64,000 nt of DNA from Azospirillum sp. TSH64 (GCF_003116035.1 NZ_LGQW01000015.1:65182-129181), one strand, 5' to 3'; shown: positions 54,709-63,594, counted from the stretch's first letter. Program-made: numbers and translations. The notes: a model not told the origin generated them from the letters alone.

Positions 54709-55074
54709 GTCCATCCCTGATGGCGGCGCTCCGTTGAACTGAGCGCCGCCATCGCGGAGAAAATTCCTATATGATGGCGTCGGACTCACCCTTGCGGAGC
54801 CGACGCCATGCCTTCCCCTCCCACCTTCTCAGGATCGCCTGCGCCAGGGCATGGGAGGGGGATTTTCCCAACCGATGGAACGCTGCCGTCCGGCCTGTTT
54901 CACAGCGTTCCATCCGGCCCCGGCGTTGAACCCTTGCCCATCCGGCGGATGGAACGCCGCCGCTTGGCGTGTTTCACGCTGTTCCAGCGGTCTCTCCCGT
55001 CGGCCCTGCCGATGGAACGCCGCCGCCCGGCACGTTCCACGCTGTTGCAGCCGCCTGCGGCTCTGCCCCGCGCT
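54709..55074. repeat. Hairpin-packed spacer between convergent genes
   Basis: This 366-bp stretch holds at least five stem-loops. They are: 54719-54753 (13-bp stem); 54774-54809 (10-bp stem); and three tandem copies of a unit of about 40 bp starting GATGGAACGC at 54874, 54948 and 55011. Copy one has a perfect 12-bp stem (54874-54885 and 54903-54914). Copies two and three keep the sequence but weaken the stem. No gene is seen. Confidence 0.75.
54719..54753 (+). terminator. Hairpin after the DUF2076 gene
   Basis: A perfect 13-bp stem (54719-54731 and 54741-54753) begins 10 bases after the stop codon. No strong T-run follows, so termination may be partial or rely on the further hairpins. Confidence 0.6.
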
Positions 55075-56439
55075 TCAGGCCTTCACGATGCGGTCGGCGA
55101 AGCCCTCGACCGCCCGCATGGCGTTGCGGGTGTCGACCACCAGCGGGCAGTGGGCGGCGAGGCTCTGCCAGTCGATGCCGTCATGGTCGGTGACGATCAC
55201 CGCCGCGTCGAAGCCGGCGAGCCGCTCCGCCGTCCACTCGACGGAGCGCCGGCCGGCGAGGGCGGCATGCTCGCGGGTGACCGGCAGCACGGGGATGAAG
55301 GGGTCGTGGTAGTCGACCGCGGCCCCGCGCTCCAGCAGCATCTCCATCAGCCGCAGCCCCGGCGACTCCCGGCTGTCGTCGACGTTCTTCTTGTAGGCCA
55401 TGCCGACCAGCAGGATGCGCGACCGGCTGAGCCCGATCCCGGCCTGCCGGTCGAGCGCCAGGGCCAGCCGGTCCACCACATGGCGCGGCATCATCGTGTT
55501 GACCTCTCCCGCCAGCTCGATGAAGCGGGTGGAGATCTGGTATTCGCGGGCCTTCCAAGTCAGGTAGAAGGGGTCGATCGGGATGCAGTGGCCGCCCAGC
55601 CCGGGGCCGGGATAGAAGGGCATGAAGCCGAAGGGCTTGGTCTTCGCCGCTTCGATCACCTCCCAGATGTCGATGCCCATCGGTTCGAAGACGATCTTCA
55701 GCTCGTTCACCAGGGCGATGTTGACCGAGCGGAAGATGTTCTCGGTCAGCTTGGTCGCCTCCGCCGCCCGCGTGCCCGACACCGGCACCACCTGCGGCAC
55801 CACCTGCTCGTAGAGCGCCACCGCCAGCCGGCGCGCGCCCTCGTCGTCGCCGCCGACCACCTTGGGGATGGTGCTGGTGGTGAAGCTGATATTGCCAGGA
55901 TCCTCGCGCTCGGGCGAATAGGCCAGGAAGAAGTCGCGACCGCTGGCCAGCCCGGTCTCCTCCAGGATCGGCCGCATCACCTCGTCGGTGGTGCCGGGCC
56001 AGGTGGTCGATTCCAGGACCACCAGCTGGCCGCGGCGCAGCCGGTCGCGGATCAGCCGGGTGGAGGCCTCGACGAAGCTCAGGTCCGGCTCGCGCTGGGG
56101 CGACAGCGGGGTGGGGACGCAGACGATCACGGCGTCGCAGGCGGCGAATGCGTCGGCATCGGTCGTCGCCCGGAACCGCCCGGTCGCCGCCGCCTGGGCG
56201 ACACGGCCGTCGGCGATCTGCCGGATGTAGGAGCGCCCGCCGTTCAGCGCCGCCGCCTTGGCCGGGTCGATGTCGAAGCCGGTGACGCTGAAGCCGGCCC
56301 CGGTCAGCGCCAGGGCCAGCGGCAGCCCGACATAGCCGAGCCCGACCACCGCCACCCGCGCGCTGCGGCCGCGATAGGCGCCTTCCAGGGACTGGATGTC
56401 GGGTGCCTGCATGTCGGGCTGGGTGTCCGCTGTGCTCAT
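55075..56439 (-). CDS. Nucleotide-sugar dehydrogenase, UDP-ManNAc/UDP-GlcNAc dehydrogenase type
   Basis: A 454-aa enzyme of the UDP-glucose/GDP-mannose dehydrogenase superfamily that oxidises a UDP-sugar to the uronic acid. Seen are VAVVGLGYVGLPLALAL, VIVCVPTPLSPQREPDLSFV, LESTTWPGTTDEV, AYSPEREDPGN, AEATKLTENIFRSVNIALVNE and the catalytic Cys in GPGLGGHCIPIDPFYL. The EREDPGN and ELK phrases favour the WecC/WbpA/TviB branch over Ugd. The ATG at 56439 gives the normal length. It stands apart from the main glycan operons; the product would feed surface polysaccharide. Confidence 0.92.
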   Translation of the reverse strand: MSTADTQPDMQAPDIQSLEGAYRGRSARVAVVGLGYVGLPLALALTGAGFSVTGFDIDPAKAAALNGGRSYIRQIADGRVAQAAATGRFRATTDADAFAACDAVIVCVPTPLSPQREPDLSFVEASTRLIRDRLRRGQLVVLESTTWPGTTDEVMRPILEETGLASGRDFFLAYSPEREDPGNISFTTSTIPKVVGGDDEGARRLAVALYEQVVPQVVPVSGTRAAEATKLTENIFRSVNIALVNELKIVFEPMGIDIWEVIEAAKTKPFGFMPFYPGPGLGGHCIPIDPFYLTWKAREYQISTRFIELAGEVNTMMPRHVVDRLALALDRQAGIGLSRSRILLVGMAYKKNVDDSRESPGLRLMEMLLERGAAVDYHDPFIPVLPVTREHAALAGRRSVEWTAERLAGFDAAVIVTDHDGIDWQSLAAHCPLVVDTRNAMRAVEGFADRIVKA

Positions 56440-56639
56440 CGTGCCGTTCCGTTCGAAAGGACTGGACCGCCCGGACGGCTGTCCCGCCTGCGGCCGCCGG
56501 AATGTGTGACGGGCGGCATGCTTTGCGCAACCCCCCGCTCCGTATTGGTGCCGGGGATCGGAAACTCTGGCGCCGGGACCGTGAAGGGTGCCACCCTCCC
56601 CGGACTCCTTGGACTTCCCTCGCCCAGACCCAACCCGCC

Positions 56640-57506
56640 ATGACAGCCCGGCACCCACCCCTCCTTCCGCAAGAGATCGCCCCGGTGGATGACCGCCAGT
56701 CGGCGCTGACCGCCCTCCATCTGGGCGGCGACCCGGCGGCCCTCTTCGGCTATTTCATGGCGCTGCGCGAGGAGAGCGACCGGGCGCTTGCCGGCCTGCC
56801 ACCGGCCGGCGGCAAGCCCTATCCCTATGGCCGCTGCGAGGAGATCACCCGCGACCTCTTCGCCCGCCTGTCGCAGCGTCTGGCCCAGCCGGCCGGCCCG
56901 GTGGAGCGCGCGCTGCGCGCCTTCGTCGAGGGGGGCGGCGTGCTGCACAGCGTCTGGGGAGTCCTGCGCGGGCAGTATTTCCAGAACGCGCTCCAGATCG
57001 GGGCGCTCTATGTCGATGTGTCGAACGACACGGTGGTGGTCACCAAGCCGAAGGTGGAGATCCTGCCGGTCGCGGAGTCCGGCCTGGTGCCGGTGCGCGA
57101 CCTCGACCATTTCCGGCAGACGGCGGAGCGCTACTGGGGGGCGACGCTCTATGCCAACCATCTGGCGCCGACGCTTGCCCCGCTGCTGCCGGTGCTGTCG
57201 GTCAGTCCCGGCCGGCTGGCGCCCGGCCTGCAATCGGCCTGCGACTACATGATCGCGCTGATGTGCCGCGACCGGTTCGAGCAGGCCGAACGCTGGCTGG
57301 AGACCGGCCCCGCCTCGCCCGCCGACCTTGCCGCCAGCTGCCTCGCCGCCATCCCCGCCGACCTGCGCCCGCTGACCGGCCAGCCCCGGCTGGAGGCGGT
57401 CGCCGCCTGCCGCCGCGCCCGGGAAGCCGCCTGCTGGGCCGACCCCGACTGGCGCACCGCCCGCGTTCTCGACTATCTGCGGCTCATGCGCGGGCCGGGA
57501 GGTTAA
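56640..57506 (+). CDS. Hypothetical protein, 288 aa
   Basis: I do not recognise this protein. It is soluble, without signal peptide or membrane spans, with a conserved-looking core (YFQNALQIGALYVDVSNDTVVVTKPKVEIL, read in parts, then YWGATLYANHLAPTLAPLLPVL). The coding pattern is good throughout. The ATG at 56640 is preferred over an open extension upstream that runs antisense to the dehydrogenase gene. Its end overlaps the convergent higA end by 4 bp. Confidence 0.7.
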   Translation: MTARHPPLLPQEIAPVDDRQSALTALHLGGDPAALFGYFMALREESDRALAGLPPAGGKPYPYGRCEEITRDLFARLSQRLAQPAGPVERALRAFVEGGGVLHSVWGVLRGQYFQNALQIGALYVDVSNDTVVVTKPKVEILPVAESGLVPVRDLDHFRQTAERYWGATLYANHLAPTLAPLLPVLSVSPGRLAPGLQSACDYMIALMCRDRFEQAERWLETGPASPADLAASCLAAIPADLRPLTGQPRLEAVAACRRAREAACWADPDWRTARVLDYLRLMRGPGG

Positions 57507-57820
57507 GCCGCCTTATCCAGATGCGGCAGCGGCTTGATGGCGTCCAGCGCATCGCCGATTTCCGCCCGCGCGACCTTGGTTTCGAAGATGCTCTGCAGAT
57601 TGCTCCAATAGCGCGCGTCGGTTCCGAAAGCCTTGCCCAGCCTCAGCGCCATCGGTGCGGTGATCCGCCGCTCGCCGTTCATGATCCCGGTCACCGCGTT
57701 GGGCGGCACGCCAATATGCTCGGCAAAGCGGCGGGCGCTCAGGCCGAGCGCCTCCAGCTCGTCGCGCAGGAACTCGCCGGGGTGGATGGGAGGCAGGTTG
57801 TCGACAGCGGGATGGCTCAT
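57503..57820 (-). CDS. higA: HigA-family antitoxin
   Basis: A 105-aa XRE helix-turn-helix protein: PPIHPGEFLRDELEALGLSA, RRFAEHIGVPPNAVTGIMNG and ERRITAPMALRLGKAFGTDA are the standard HigA signature. It would neutralise HigB and repress the operon. It follows higB by 7 bp, the reverse-order (toxin first) arrangement typical of higBA. Confidence 0.95.
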   Translation of the reverse strand: MSHPAVDNLPPIHPGEFLRDELEALGLSARRFAEHIGVPPNAVTGIMNGERRITAPMALRLGKAFGTDARYWSNLQSIFETKVARAEIGDALDAIKPLPHLDKAA

Positions 57821-57827
57821 GGAAACC

Positions 57828-58151
57828 TCAGTGATAATCGGCGATTGCGACGTCGTAAGGCTCTCCTGGCACGGTCAGAAGGTCGGCATCGGCCTGCGCG
57901 TCTCCAACCACGGCCCAGCGGAAACAGACACGCCACTGGTCGTTGATCCGGATGCTGTACTGGCCCTTCCGTTCCCCGCCCAGCGCTTCGAAACGGTTGG
58001 ACGGAGGATGCCGGAGATCCATCAGCCGGGTGGCCGCCTGAAGCTTGGTCAATGCCTTGGCGGCTTGGCGCTCAAAAGACTGGAACTCCCTCACCCGCTT
58101 GCCGGCCATGAAATCGGCCGTCCGCTTGTCCACACAGTTTCTGATCGGCAT
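57828..58151 (-). CDS. higB: HigB-family toxin
   Basis: A 107-aa RelE/HigB-like ribosome-dependent mRNA interferase. It has KRTADFMAGKRV, LMDLRHPPSNRFEALGGERKGQYSIRIND (in parts) and QWRVCFRW, all standard. The ATG at 58151 is chosen because GAGAGGA lies 5 bases upstream and because the ATG at 58172 overlaps the predicted -10 box, so it would not be in the transcript. Confidence 0.93.
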   Translation of the reverse strand: MPIRNCVDKRTADFMAGKRVREFQSFERQAAKALTKLQAATRLMDLRHPPSNRFEALGGERKGQYSIRINDQWRVCFRWAVVGDAQADADLLTVPGEPYDVAIADYH

Positions 58152-58170
58152 CCGCGTCCTCTCGCGGATC

Positions 58171-58200
58171 ATTATGTGTTACGTTACGGATAACGGTCAA
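58171..58200 (-). promoter_or_regulatory. Predicted higBA promoter and operator
   Basis: On the minus strand TTGACC (58195-58200) and CATAAT (58171-58176) are separated by 18 bases. The spacer holds GTTATCCGTAACGTAAC, an imperfect palindrome that could be the HigA operator. Confidence 0.65.
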
Positions 58201-58210
58201 GCCCGCCCCC

Positions 58211-59128
58211 TCACAGCCGGTCCGTGCCGAAGGTGTCGCAGGCTTCCAGGCGGCCGCTTTCCAGGCCGGTGCGGAACCAGCGGACGCGCTGGGCGGAGCT
58301 GCCGTGGGTGAAGCTGTCGGGGCTGACGGTGCCGCGCGCCTGACGTTGCAGGCGGTCGTCGCCGATGGCACTGGCGGCGGTCAGCGCCTCCTCGACGTCG
58401 CCGGGCTCCAGCATCTTGCGGTCGCGGTTGGCGTGGTTGCCCCAGATGCCGGCGAAGCAGTCGGCCTGCAGTTCCAGCCGCACCGACAGGGCGTTGGCCT
58501 CGGCTTGGCCGCCCGCCCGCTGCTGGGCCGCCTGCACCTTGTCGGAGATGCCCAGCAGGTTCTGCACATGGTGGCCGACCTCGTGGGCGATGACGTAGGC
58601 CTGGGCGAAGTCGCCCGGGGCCTGGAAGCGGTCGCGCAGCTCGCGGTAGAAGCCGAGGTCGATGTAGAGCTTACGGTCCATCGGGCAGTAGAAGGGCCCC
58701 ATCGCCGCCTGGGCCCGGCCGCAGCCCGACGCCACCGTGCCGGTGAACAGCACCAGCGTCGGGTCCTGGTACTGGCGCCCCATCTGCTGGAACAGGCCCT
58801 GCCAGGTGTCCTCGGTATCGGCCAGCACGACGGAGACGAAGCGCTTCAGCTCGTCGTCGCCCTGGCTGCGCGGAGCGGCCTCGCCGATCTGGGTGCGGTC
58901 TGCGGTGGTCCGGTCTCCCTGCTCGCCGCCGCCCAGCAGCACCGTGGGATCGACCCCCAGCACCATCGAGACCAGCAGCACCACGATGACGCCGCCGACG
59001 CCCAGCCCGCCCGCGCCGATGCGGATGCCCCCTCCCCCGAGCCCGCCGCCGCCTAGCCTGCCGCCCAGGCCTCCCTGTCCGCGGCGGTCCTCGACATTTT
59101 CGCTTTCCCGTCCGCCCTGCCACCGCAT
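58211..59128 (-). CDS. ypfJ: Neutral zinc metallopeptidase, YpfJ family
   Basis: A 305-aa protein with a Gly-rich N-terminus, one membrane span (about 45-65, GVGGVIVVLLVSMVLGV) and a periplasmic peptidase domain. The zinc motif is VIAHEVGHHVQNLLG. MGPFYCPMDRKLYIDLGFY, the downstream ADCFAGIWGNHA and TASAIGDDRLQ are family-typical. The substrate is unknown. The ATG at 59128 follows AAGGAGGG by about 5 bases. It lies 59 bp upstream of the higB start region on the same strand, but higBA has its own promoter. Confidence 0.92.
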   Translation of the reverse strand: MRWQGGRESENVEDRRGQGGLGGRLGGGGLGGGGIRIGAGGLGVGGVIVVLLVSMVLGVDPTVLLGGGEQGDRTTADRTQIGEAAPRSQGDDELKRFVSVVLADTEDTWQGLFQQMGRQYQDPTLVLFTGTVASGCGRAQAAMGPFYCPMDRKLYIDLGFYRELRDRFQAPGDFAQAYVIAHEVGHHVQNLLGISDKVQAAQQRAGGQAEANALSVRLELQADCFAGIWGNHANRDRKMLEPGDVEEALTAASAIGDDRLQRQARGTVSPDSFTHGSSAQRVRWFRTGLESGRLEACDTFGTDRL

Positions 59129-59530
59129 CGCCGCCCTCCTTCGCCCGCCCGTCCCGATCGTCAGGTCCGGTGGAGACGAAACCATCAAGGGCTTCCCACG
59201 TTCCCTGCGGGTCCGGCGGTAAGACGGGGAGTCGGTGCGGAACGGCTTGAAAATCCCACCCCGCTCCCCATCTGGAGACTGGCCGAAGACCGTCTGGGCA
59301 GAACCGCTCGGGCTGTGCCGCCCCCCCACCTTTCCCGCCCCGGCGGGAGAGAGCCTTCGTGGGGGCGCCGGCCGTTTGGAACATGCCCATGCCGGGGCCT
59401 GTTTTACTTTATCGGAGTCTCCTGCGGCGGTGTTGCGCCGCCGCGGCTCCCGTTTCACGACGCCACACACGAACAAGAGCCGGCCGGCACCGAAATCCAT
59501 CGGTCCGCCCATCCGGCCTGGAGGATTTTC

Positions 59531-59743
59531 ATGACGACCCCGATCGTTTCCGCCCTTTCGCAGACCGCTCGCCATTTTGCCGCCCAGCCCGCGCTTGCGC
59601 CGGTCCATCTGGCCTCTACCCGCCTCTCCGCTGGCCAATTCGCCGCAGCTGAAAGCAAAAAGCCCGATTTTCGCTCCAAGCCTGAGCCGTCCGGCTTGAC
59701 CCGGGGCGAACTGCGGCAGATTGTGCTCGACATCCTGGGCTGA
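59531..59743 (+). CDS. Small protein of unknown function upstream of infC
   Basis: A 70-aa protein, basic in the middle and ending TRGELRQIVLDILG. GGAGG lies 6 bases before the ATG, so translation is credible. There is no signal peptide or known motif. It ends 55 bp before infC and could be its leader gene; no function is proposed. Confidence 0.6.
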   Translation: MTTPIVSALSQTARHFAAQPALAPVHLASTRLSAGQFAAAESKKPDFRSKPEPSGLTRGELRQIVLDILG

Positions 59744-59785
59744 TCCTATCGGCCCGGGCTCGTCCTTTTCTACCCATCCACGACT

Positions 59786-59801
59786 ATAGGAGATCACCAT
59801 A
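59786..59801 (+). promoter_or_regulatory. infC ribosome binding site and AUA start
   Basis: AGGAG (59788-59792), six bases, then ATA (59799-59801). The preceding in-frame TAG excludes any upstream start. This site decides the infC start and should be the point of IF-3 autoregulation. Confidence 0.7.
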
Positions 59802-60332
59802 GCCAAGCTCTACGACGCGGACCCCGTCCGCGAAGGCCCGCGCCTCAACCGTGAAATCACCGCCCGTATGGTCCGCCTCGTCGGCGCCGACGGCGAGATG
59901 GTCGGCGTGGTGCCGCTCCGCCAAGCGCTGGAAGCCGCCGCGGATGCCGACCTCGACCTCGTCGAAGTGGCGCCCCAGGCGGATCCGCCTGTCTGCAAGA
60001 TCCTCGATTACGGCAAGTTCCGTTTCGAGGAGCAGAAGAAGGCCAACGAGGCGCGGAAGAAGCAGAAGATCATCGAGCTGAAGGAAATCAAACTTCGGCC
60101 GAACATCGACGATCACGATTATGACGTGAAGATGCGTTCCGCCATCCGCTTTATCGAGGAAGGCGACAAGGTCAAGATGACCATGCGCTTCCGCGGTCGC
60201 GAGATGGCGCACCAGGATCTCGGTCTGAACGTGCTCGTCCGCGTGCGTGACCAGCTCCAGGACATCGCCAAGGTCGAGCAGATGCCCCGGGTCGAAGGCC
60301 GCATGATGGTCATGGTGCTGGCCCCGCGCTGA
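59799..60332 (+). CDS. infC: Translation initiation factor IF-3, with non-canonical AUA start
   Basis: A 177-aa IF-3. The N-domain ([28 protein letters not shown]-like [19 protein letters not shown], then [12 protein letters not shown]) and C-domain ([21 protein letters not shown], [29 protein letters not shown]) are complete. Conserved sequence begins well before the first ATG (59868). An in-frame TAG at 59787-59789 leaves only GAG, ATC, ACC and ATA before the conserved region. ATA at 59799 is 6 bases after AGGAG, so it is the likely start. E. coli infC uses AUU, and IF-3 represses its own translation by rejecting such codons. No rpmI/rplT follows. Confidence 0.93.
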   Translation: MAKLYDADPVREGPRLNREITARMVRLVGADGEMVGVVPLRQALEAAADADLDLVEVAPQADPPVCKILDYGKFRFEEQKKANEARKKQKIIELKEIKLRPNIDDHDYDVKMRSAIRFIEEGDKVKMTMRFRGREMAHQDLGLNVLVRVRDQLQDIAKVEQMPRVEGRMMVMVLAPR

Positions 60333-60352
60333 GCCTGGACCAAAGGGATCTC

Positions 60353-60381
60353 GCGGGGCGGTTCGCCGCCCCGCCCCTTTC
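60353..60381 (+). terminator. Rho-independent terminator of infC
   Basis: A 9-bp perfect stem GCGGGGCGG/CCGCCCCGC (60353-60361 and 60366-60374) with a TTCG tetraloop is followed by CCCTTTC. It lies 20 bases after the infC stop, so infC is transcribed without rpmI or rplT. Confidence 0.85.
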
Positions 60382-60623
60382 TCGTGCCTGCTCCTTTCTC
60401 GTGACGGCCGTTTTCCGTCCCGACCGTAAATTCCCCCGCGAATTTCTCTATTATCAAATTTTCCCGCCCTCAAATCGCGCCGGATTAATCCCGGAACATC
60501 CCGCGTGATGCGGCGGAATAATACCCGACTATTCGCATTGGGTTATTGACCCCGTCGGCGTCGAACGGGAATCATCGCACTTCCCGTGTCTCACTCCCCC
60601 CTGTGTTCCGGAAAGTCGTTGTT

Positions 60624-62279
60624 ATGAAGGACGAACGTGTCGCGCCCGCCTGGGAGCCCATCTCCGGCGAACGGCAGTTCCGCCTGCTGGTCCAGAGCGT
60701 GGTCGACTATGCGATCTTCATGCTCGATCCCGCCGGCATCGTCCGCAGCTGGAATGCCGGGGCGGCCCGGATGAAGGGCTATGCCGCCGACGAGATCATC
60801 GGCCGGCATTTCTCCAGTTTCTACACGCCGGAGGACCGTGCCGCCGACATGCCGCAGCGCGCGCTCGCCACCGCCCTGTCGGAGGGCAGGTTCGAGGCGG
60901 AGGGCTGGCGCCTGCGCAAGGACGGCACCCGCTTCTGGGCCAGCGTCGTCATCGACCCGATCCGTGACGAGACCGGGACCTTGCGCGGCTTCGCCAAGGT
61001 CACCCGCGACATCACCGAGCGCCGCAAGGCCCAGCAGGCGCTGGATGAGGCGCGCGAGGCCCTGGCCCAGGCTCAGAAGATGGAGGCGGTCGGCCAGCTG
61101 ACCGGCGGCGTCGCCCATGACTTCAACAACCTGCTGCAGGCGATCAGCAGCAGCCTGGAGCTGATCGACCAGCGGCTGTCGGTCGGGCGCAGCGACATCG
61201 CCCCCTTCACCGCCACCGCCCGCGCCGCGGTGGACCGGGCCGCCACCCTGACCCGGCGCCTGCTGGCCTTCGCCCGGCGCCAGCCGCTGAAGCCGGAGCG
61301 CGTCGAGCTGAACGGGCTTGTGGCCGGGCTGTGGGATCTGCTGGGCCGCTCGGTGGGCGAGCAGATCCGGCTGGAGCGGCGGCTGGCGGAGCCGCTGTGG
61401 CCGGTCCATGCCGACGTGAACCAGATCGAGAGCGCCCTGCTGAATCTGGTGATCAACGCCCGCGACGCCATGCCGGAGGGCGGATGCGTGACGGTGGAGA
61501 CCGCCAATGCCGCTTTTTCACCGGCCGACCTCGTCAACGATCCCGGGGTGCAGGCCGGCGATTATGCGGTGCTGACCGTGCGCGACAGCGGGACCGGCAT
61601 GCCGCCCGACGTGCTGGCCCGCGTCTTCGAGCCCTTCTTCACCACCAAGCCGATCGGCCAGGGCACCGGCCTGGGGCTGAGCCAGCTCTACGGTTTCGCC
61701 CGCCAGTCCGGGGGCTTCGTCCGCATCGACAGCGCGGTCGGCCGCGGCACCGCGGTGCATCTCCACCTGCCGCGCGATCATGCCGCCGCCGCTTCCACCG
61801 GACAGGCGCAGCCCGCCGCCGTGCCGGCGCTGCCGCCCGGCCGGACCGGGCGGGGCACCGTGCTGGTGGTGGAGGACGAGGAGCTGGTCCGCATGCTGCT
61901 GGTGGAGGTGCTGGAGAGCGACGGCTACACCACGCTGGAAGCCGCCGACGGCACCTCGGCGCTTGCCCGACTGACAAATGCCCAAGCGGGAACCAAAGAC
62001 AAAGCCGGGGCAAATCCGCCGGTCGACCTGCTGGTGACCGATGTCGGGCTGCCCGGCCTGAACGGCCGTCAACTGGCGGAGGCGGCGCAGGCGCACTATC
62101 CCGATCTGAAGGTCCTGTTCCTGACCGGCTATGCCTTTCAAGCCCTGGACGACAGGCACGGCGACGGCGAGGATGGGCTTGGCCACAACATGCGCATGCT
62201 GGTCAAGCCCGTGGCAGTCGACGCCTTCCGCGCCATGGTGCGGAAGCTTCTGTCCGACGGCCCTTCCGACGGCATCTAG
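60624..62279 (+). CDS. PAS-domain hybrid histidine kinase
   Basis: A 551-aa cytoplasmic sensor. A PAS domain (about 15-135: FRLLVQSVVDYAIFMLDP, WNAGAARMKGYAADEIIGRH, then GFAKVTRDITERR) is followed by a HisKA domain with the phospho-His in GGVAHDFNNLLQAI. An HATPase domain follows (NLVINARDAMPEGG, GTGMPPDV, GTGLGLSQLYGF), then a C-terminal receiver (about 410-540) with VVEDEELVRM, acceptor Asp in LVTDVGLPG, and Lys in LVKPV. There is no membrane span, so it senses an internal cue. No cognate output gene is adjacent. GGAAAG lies 8 bases before the ATG at 60624. Confidence 0.93.
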   Translation: MKDERVAPAWEPISGERQFRLLVQSVVDYAIFMLDPAGIVRSWNAGAARMKGYAADEIIGRHFSSFYTPEDRAADMPQRALATALSEGRFEAEGWRLRKDGTRFWASVVIDPIRDETGTLRGFAKVTRDITERRKAQQALDEAREALAQAQKMEAVGQLTGGVAHDFNNLLQAISSSLELIDQRLSVGRSDIAPFTATARAAVDRAATLTRRLLAFARRQPLKPERVELNGLVAGLWDLLGRSVGEQIRLERRLAEPLWPVHADVNQIESALLNLVINARDAMPEGGCVTVETANAAFSPADLVNDPGVQAGDYAVLTVRDSGTGMPPDVLARVFEPFFTTKPIGQGTGLGLSQLYGFARQSGGFVRIDSAVGRGTAVHLHLPRDHAAAASTGQAQPAAVPALPPGRTGRGTVLVVEDEELVRMLLVEVLESDGYTTLEAADGTSALARLTNAQAGTKDKAGANPPVDLLVTDVGLPGLNGRQLAEAAQAHYPDLKVLFLTGYAFQALDDRHGDGEDGLGHNMRMLVKPVAVDAFRAMVRKLLSDGPSDGI

Positions 62280-62293
62280 GGAGACCTGAGACG

Positions 62294-63526
62294 ATGCACC
62301 CGCTCGCCCGCGTCTCGACGCTGCTGCTCTCCCTGACCGTCCTCACGGCTCTGGTCGCGGTCCTGCTGACGCCCCTGCCGGCCTTGGCCAAGCGCTCGGC
62401 GAAAAAGACTCCCCTGCCGGTCGCGGCGGAAATCCTGATGGACGCCGGCAGCGGCACGGTCCTGCAGGGGCGCAATGCCGACACCCTGACCTATCCGGCA
62501 TCGCTGACGAAGATGATGACGCTGATGCTGACCTTCGAGGCGCTGGAACGCGGCACGCTGCGGCTGGACCAGAGCCTCGTGGTGTCGCAGCATGCCGCGT
62601 CGATGCCGCCGTCGCGGCTGTGGCTGGCCCCCGGCAGCACCATCACGGTGGAGCAGGCGATCCTGGCGCTGGTCACCCGCTCGGCCAACGACGTCGCGGT
62701 GGTGCTGGGGGAGGCGCTGGGCGGCAGCGAGACCGCCTTCGCCGCGAAGATGACCGCCCGTGCCCGGGCGATCGGCATGCGCCGCACGGTCTTCCGCAAC
62801 GCGTCGGGCTTGCCCGACCGGCTACAGCGGACAACGGCGCGCGACATGGCGATCCTCTCCCGCGCGCTGATCCGCGGCCACGCCCGCCATTACGCCTATT
62901 TCCAGCGCCGCAGCTTCGACTGGCAGGGTGACACGGTCTATGGCCACAACCGCCTGATGGCGCGCTACCCCGGCATGGACGGCATCAAGACCGGCTACAT
63001 CGCCGCTTCCGGCTTCAACCTCGCCGCCTCGGCGGTGCGGGACGGCCGCCGCCTGATCGCGGTGGTGATGGGCGGCCACAGCGCCAACTCCCGCGACGAC
63101 CGGGTTGCCGACCTGCTGGATGCCGGCTTCAAACGCCCGACCAGCCCGGCCAAACCGGCGCCCGTGCAGCCGGATCTGCTGATTACCAAGAACAGCGCTT
63201 CGATCGCCCAGCGCAGCACGGCGGTGAGCGTGGGCGCCCCGGTGGTGAAGCCGCCCCCCGCTGCGAAATCCACTGGTGGTCCCCCCATTGGCGGTCCCTG
63301 GTCCATCCAGGTCGGCGCCTTCGCCAGCCATGCCGCCGCACAGAGCAGCGCCCGCGCCACGGCCAAGCGCCTGGGCGCCCTTGCCGCCGGCACCAGCGCT
63401 GCGGTCGTGCGGTCCGGCGGTCTCTACAAGGCCCGGCTGACCGGCTTTGCCGCGACGAAGGCCGATGCGGCCTGCGCCGCCCTGAAGACGGCCGGGAAGG
63501 GCTGCTTCGCGCTTCAGGACCGGTGA
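62294..63526 (+). CDS. dac: D-alanyl-D-alanine carboxypeptidase with SPOR domain
   Basis: A 410-aa penicillin-binding protein of the DacA/DacC type that trims peptidoglycan pentapeptides in the periplasm. The signal peptide covers about 1-32 (LLLSLTVLTALVAVLLTPLPALA in parts). The active-site motifs are PASLTKMM (Ser-x-x-Lys), TRSANDVA (Ser-x-Asn) and GIKTGYIAASG (Lys-Thr-Gly). A Pro-rich linker leads to a C-terminal SPOR domain (about 330-405, WSIQVGAFASHAAAQ), which usually directs proteins to denuded septal glycan. It begins 14 bp after the kinase gene, so the two may be cotranscribed. Confidence 0.95.
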   Translation: MHPLARVSTLLLSLTVLTALVAVLLTPLPALAKRSAKKTPLPVAAEILMDAGSGTVLQGRNADTLTYPASLTKMMTLMLTFEALERGTLRLDQSLVVSQHAASMPPSRLWLAPGSTITVEQAILALVTRSANDVAVVLGEALGGSETAFAAKMTARARAIGMRRTVFRNASGLPDRLQRTTARDMAILSRALIRGHARHYAYFQRRSFDWQGDTVYGHNRLMARYPGMDGIKTGYIAASGFNLAASAVRDGRRLIAVVMGGHSANSRDDRVADLLDAGFKRPTSPAKPAPVQPDLLITKNSASIAQRSTAVSVGAPVVKPPPAAKSTGGPPIGGPWSIQVGAFASHAAAQSSARATAKRLGALAAGTSAAVVRSGGLYKARLTGFAATKADAACAALKTAGKGCFALQDR

Positions 63527-63594
63527 CGCGCCGCGGACGGCGTCTTTGGATTTCGCTTTGGATCGGGGGCCTGTTCTCGGCTATGTAGGGGGCG

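Noticed and set aside
59793..59795. ATC as the infC start
   Set aside because: It directly abuts AGGAG with no spacer, whereas ATA two codons later has a six-base spacer.
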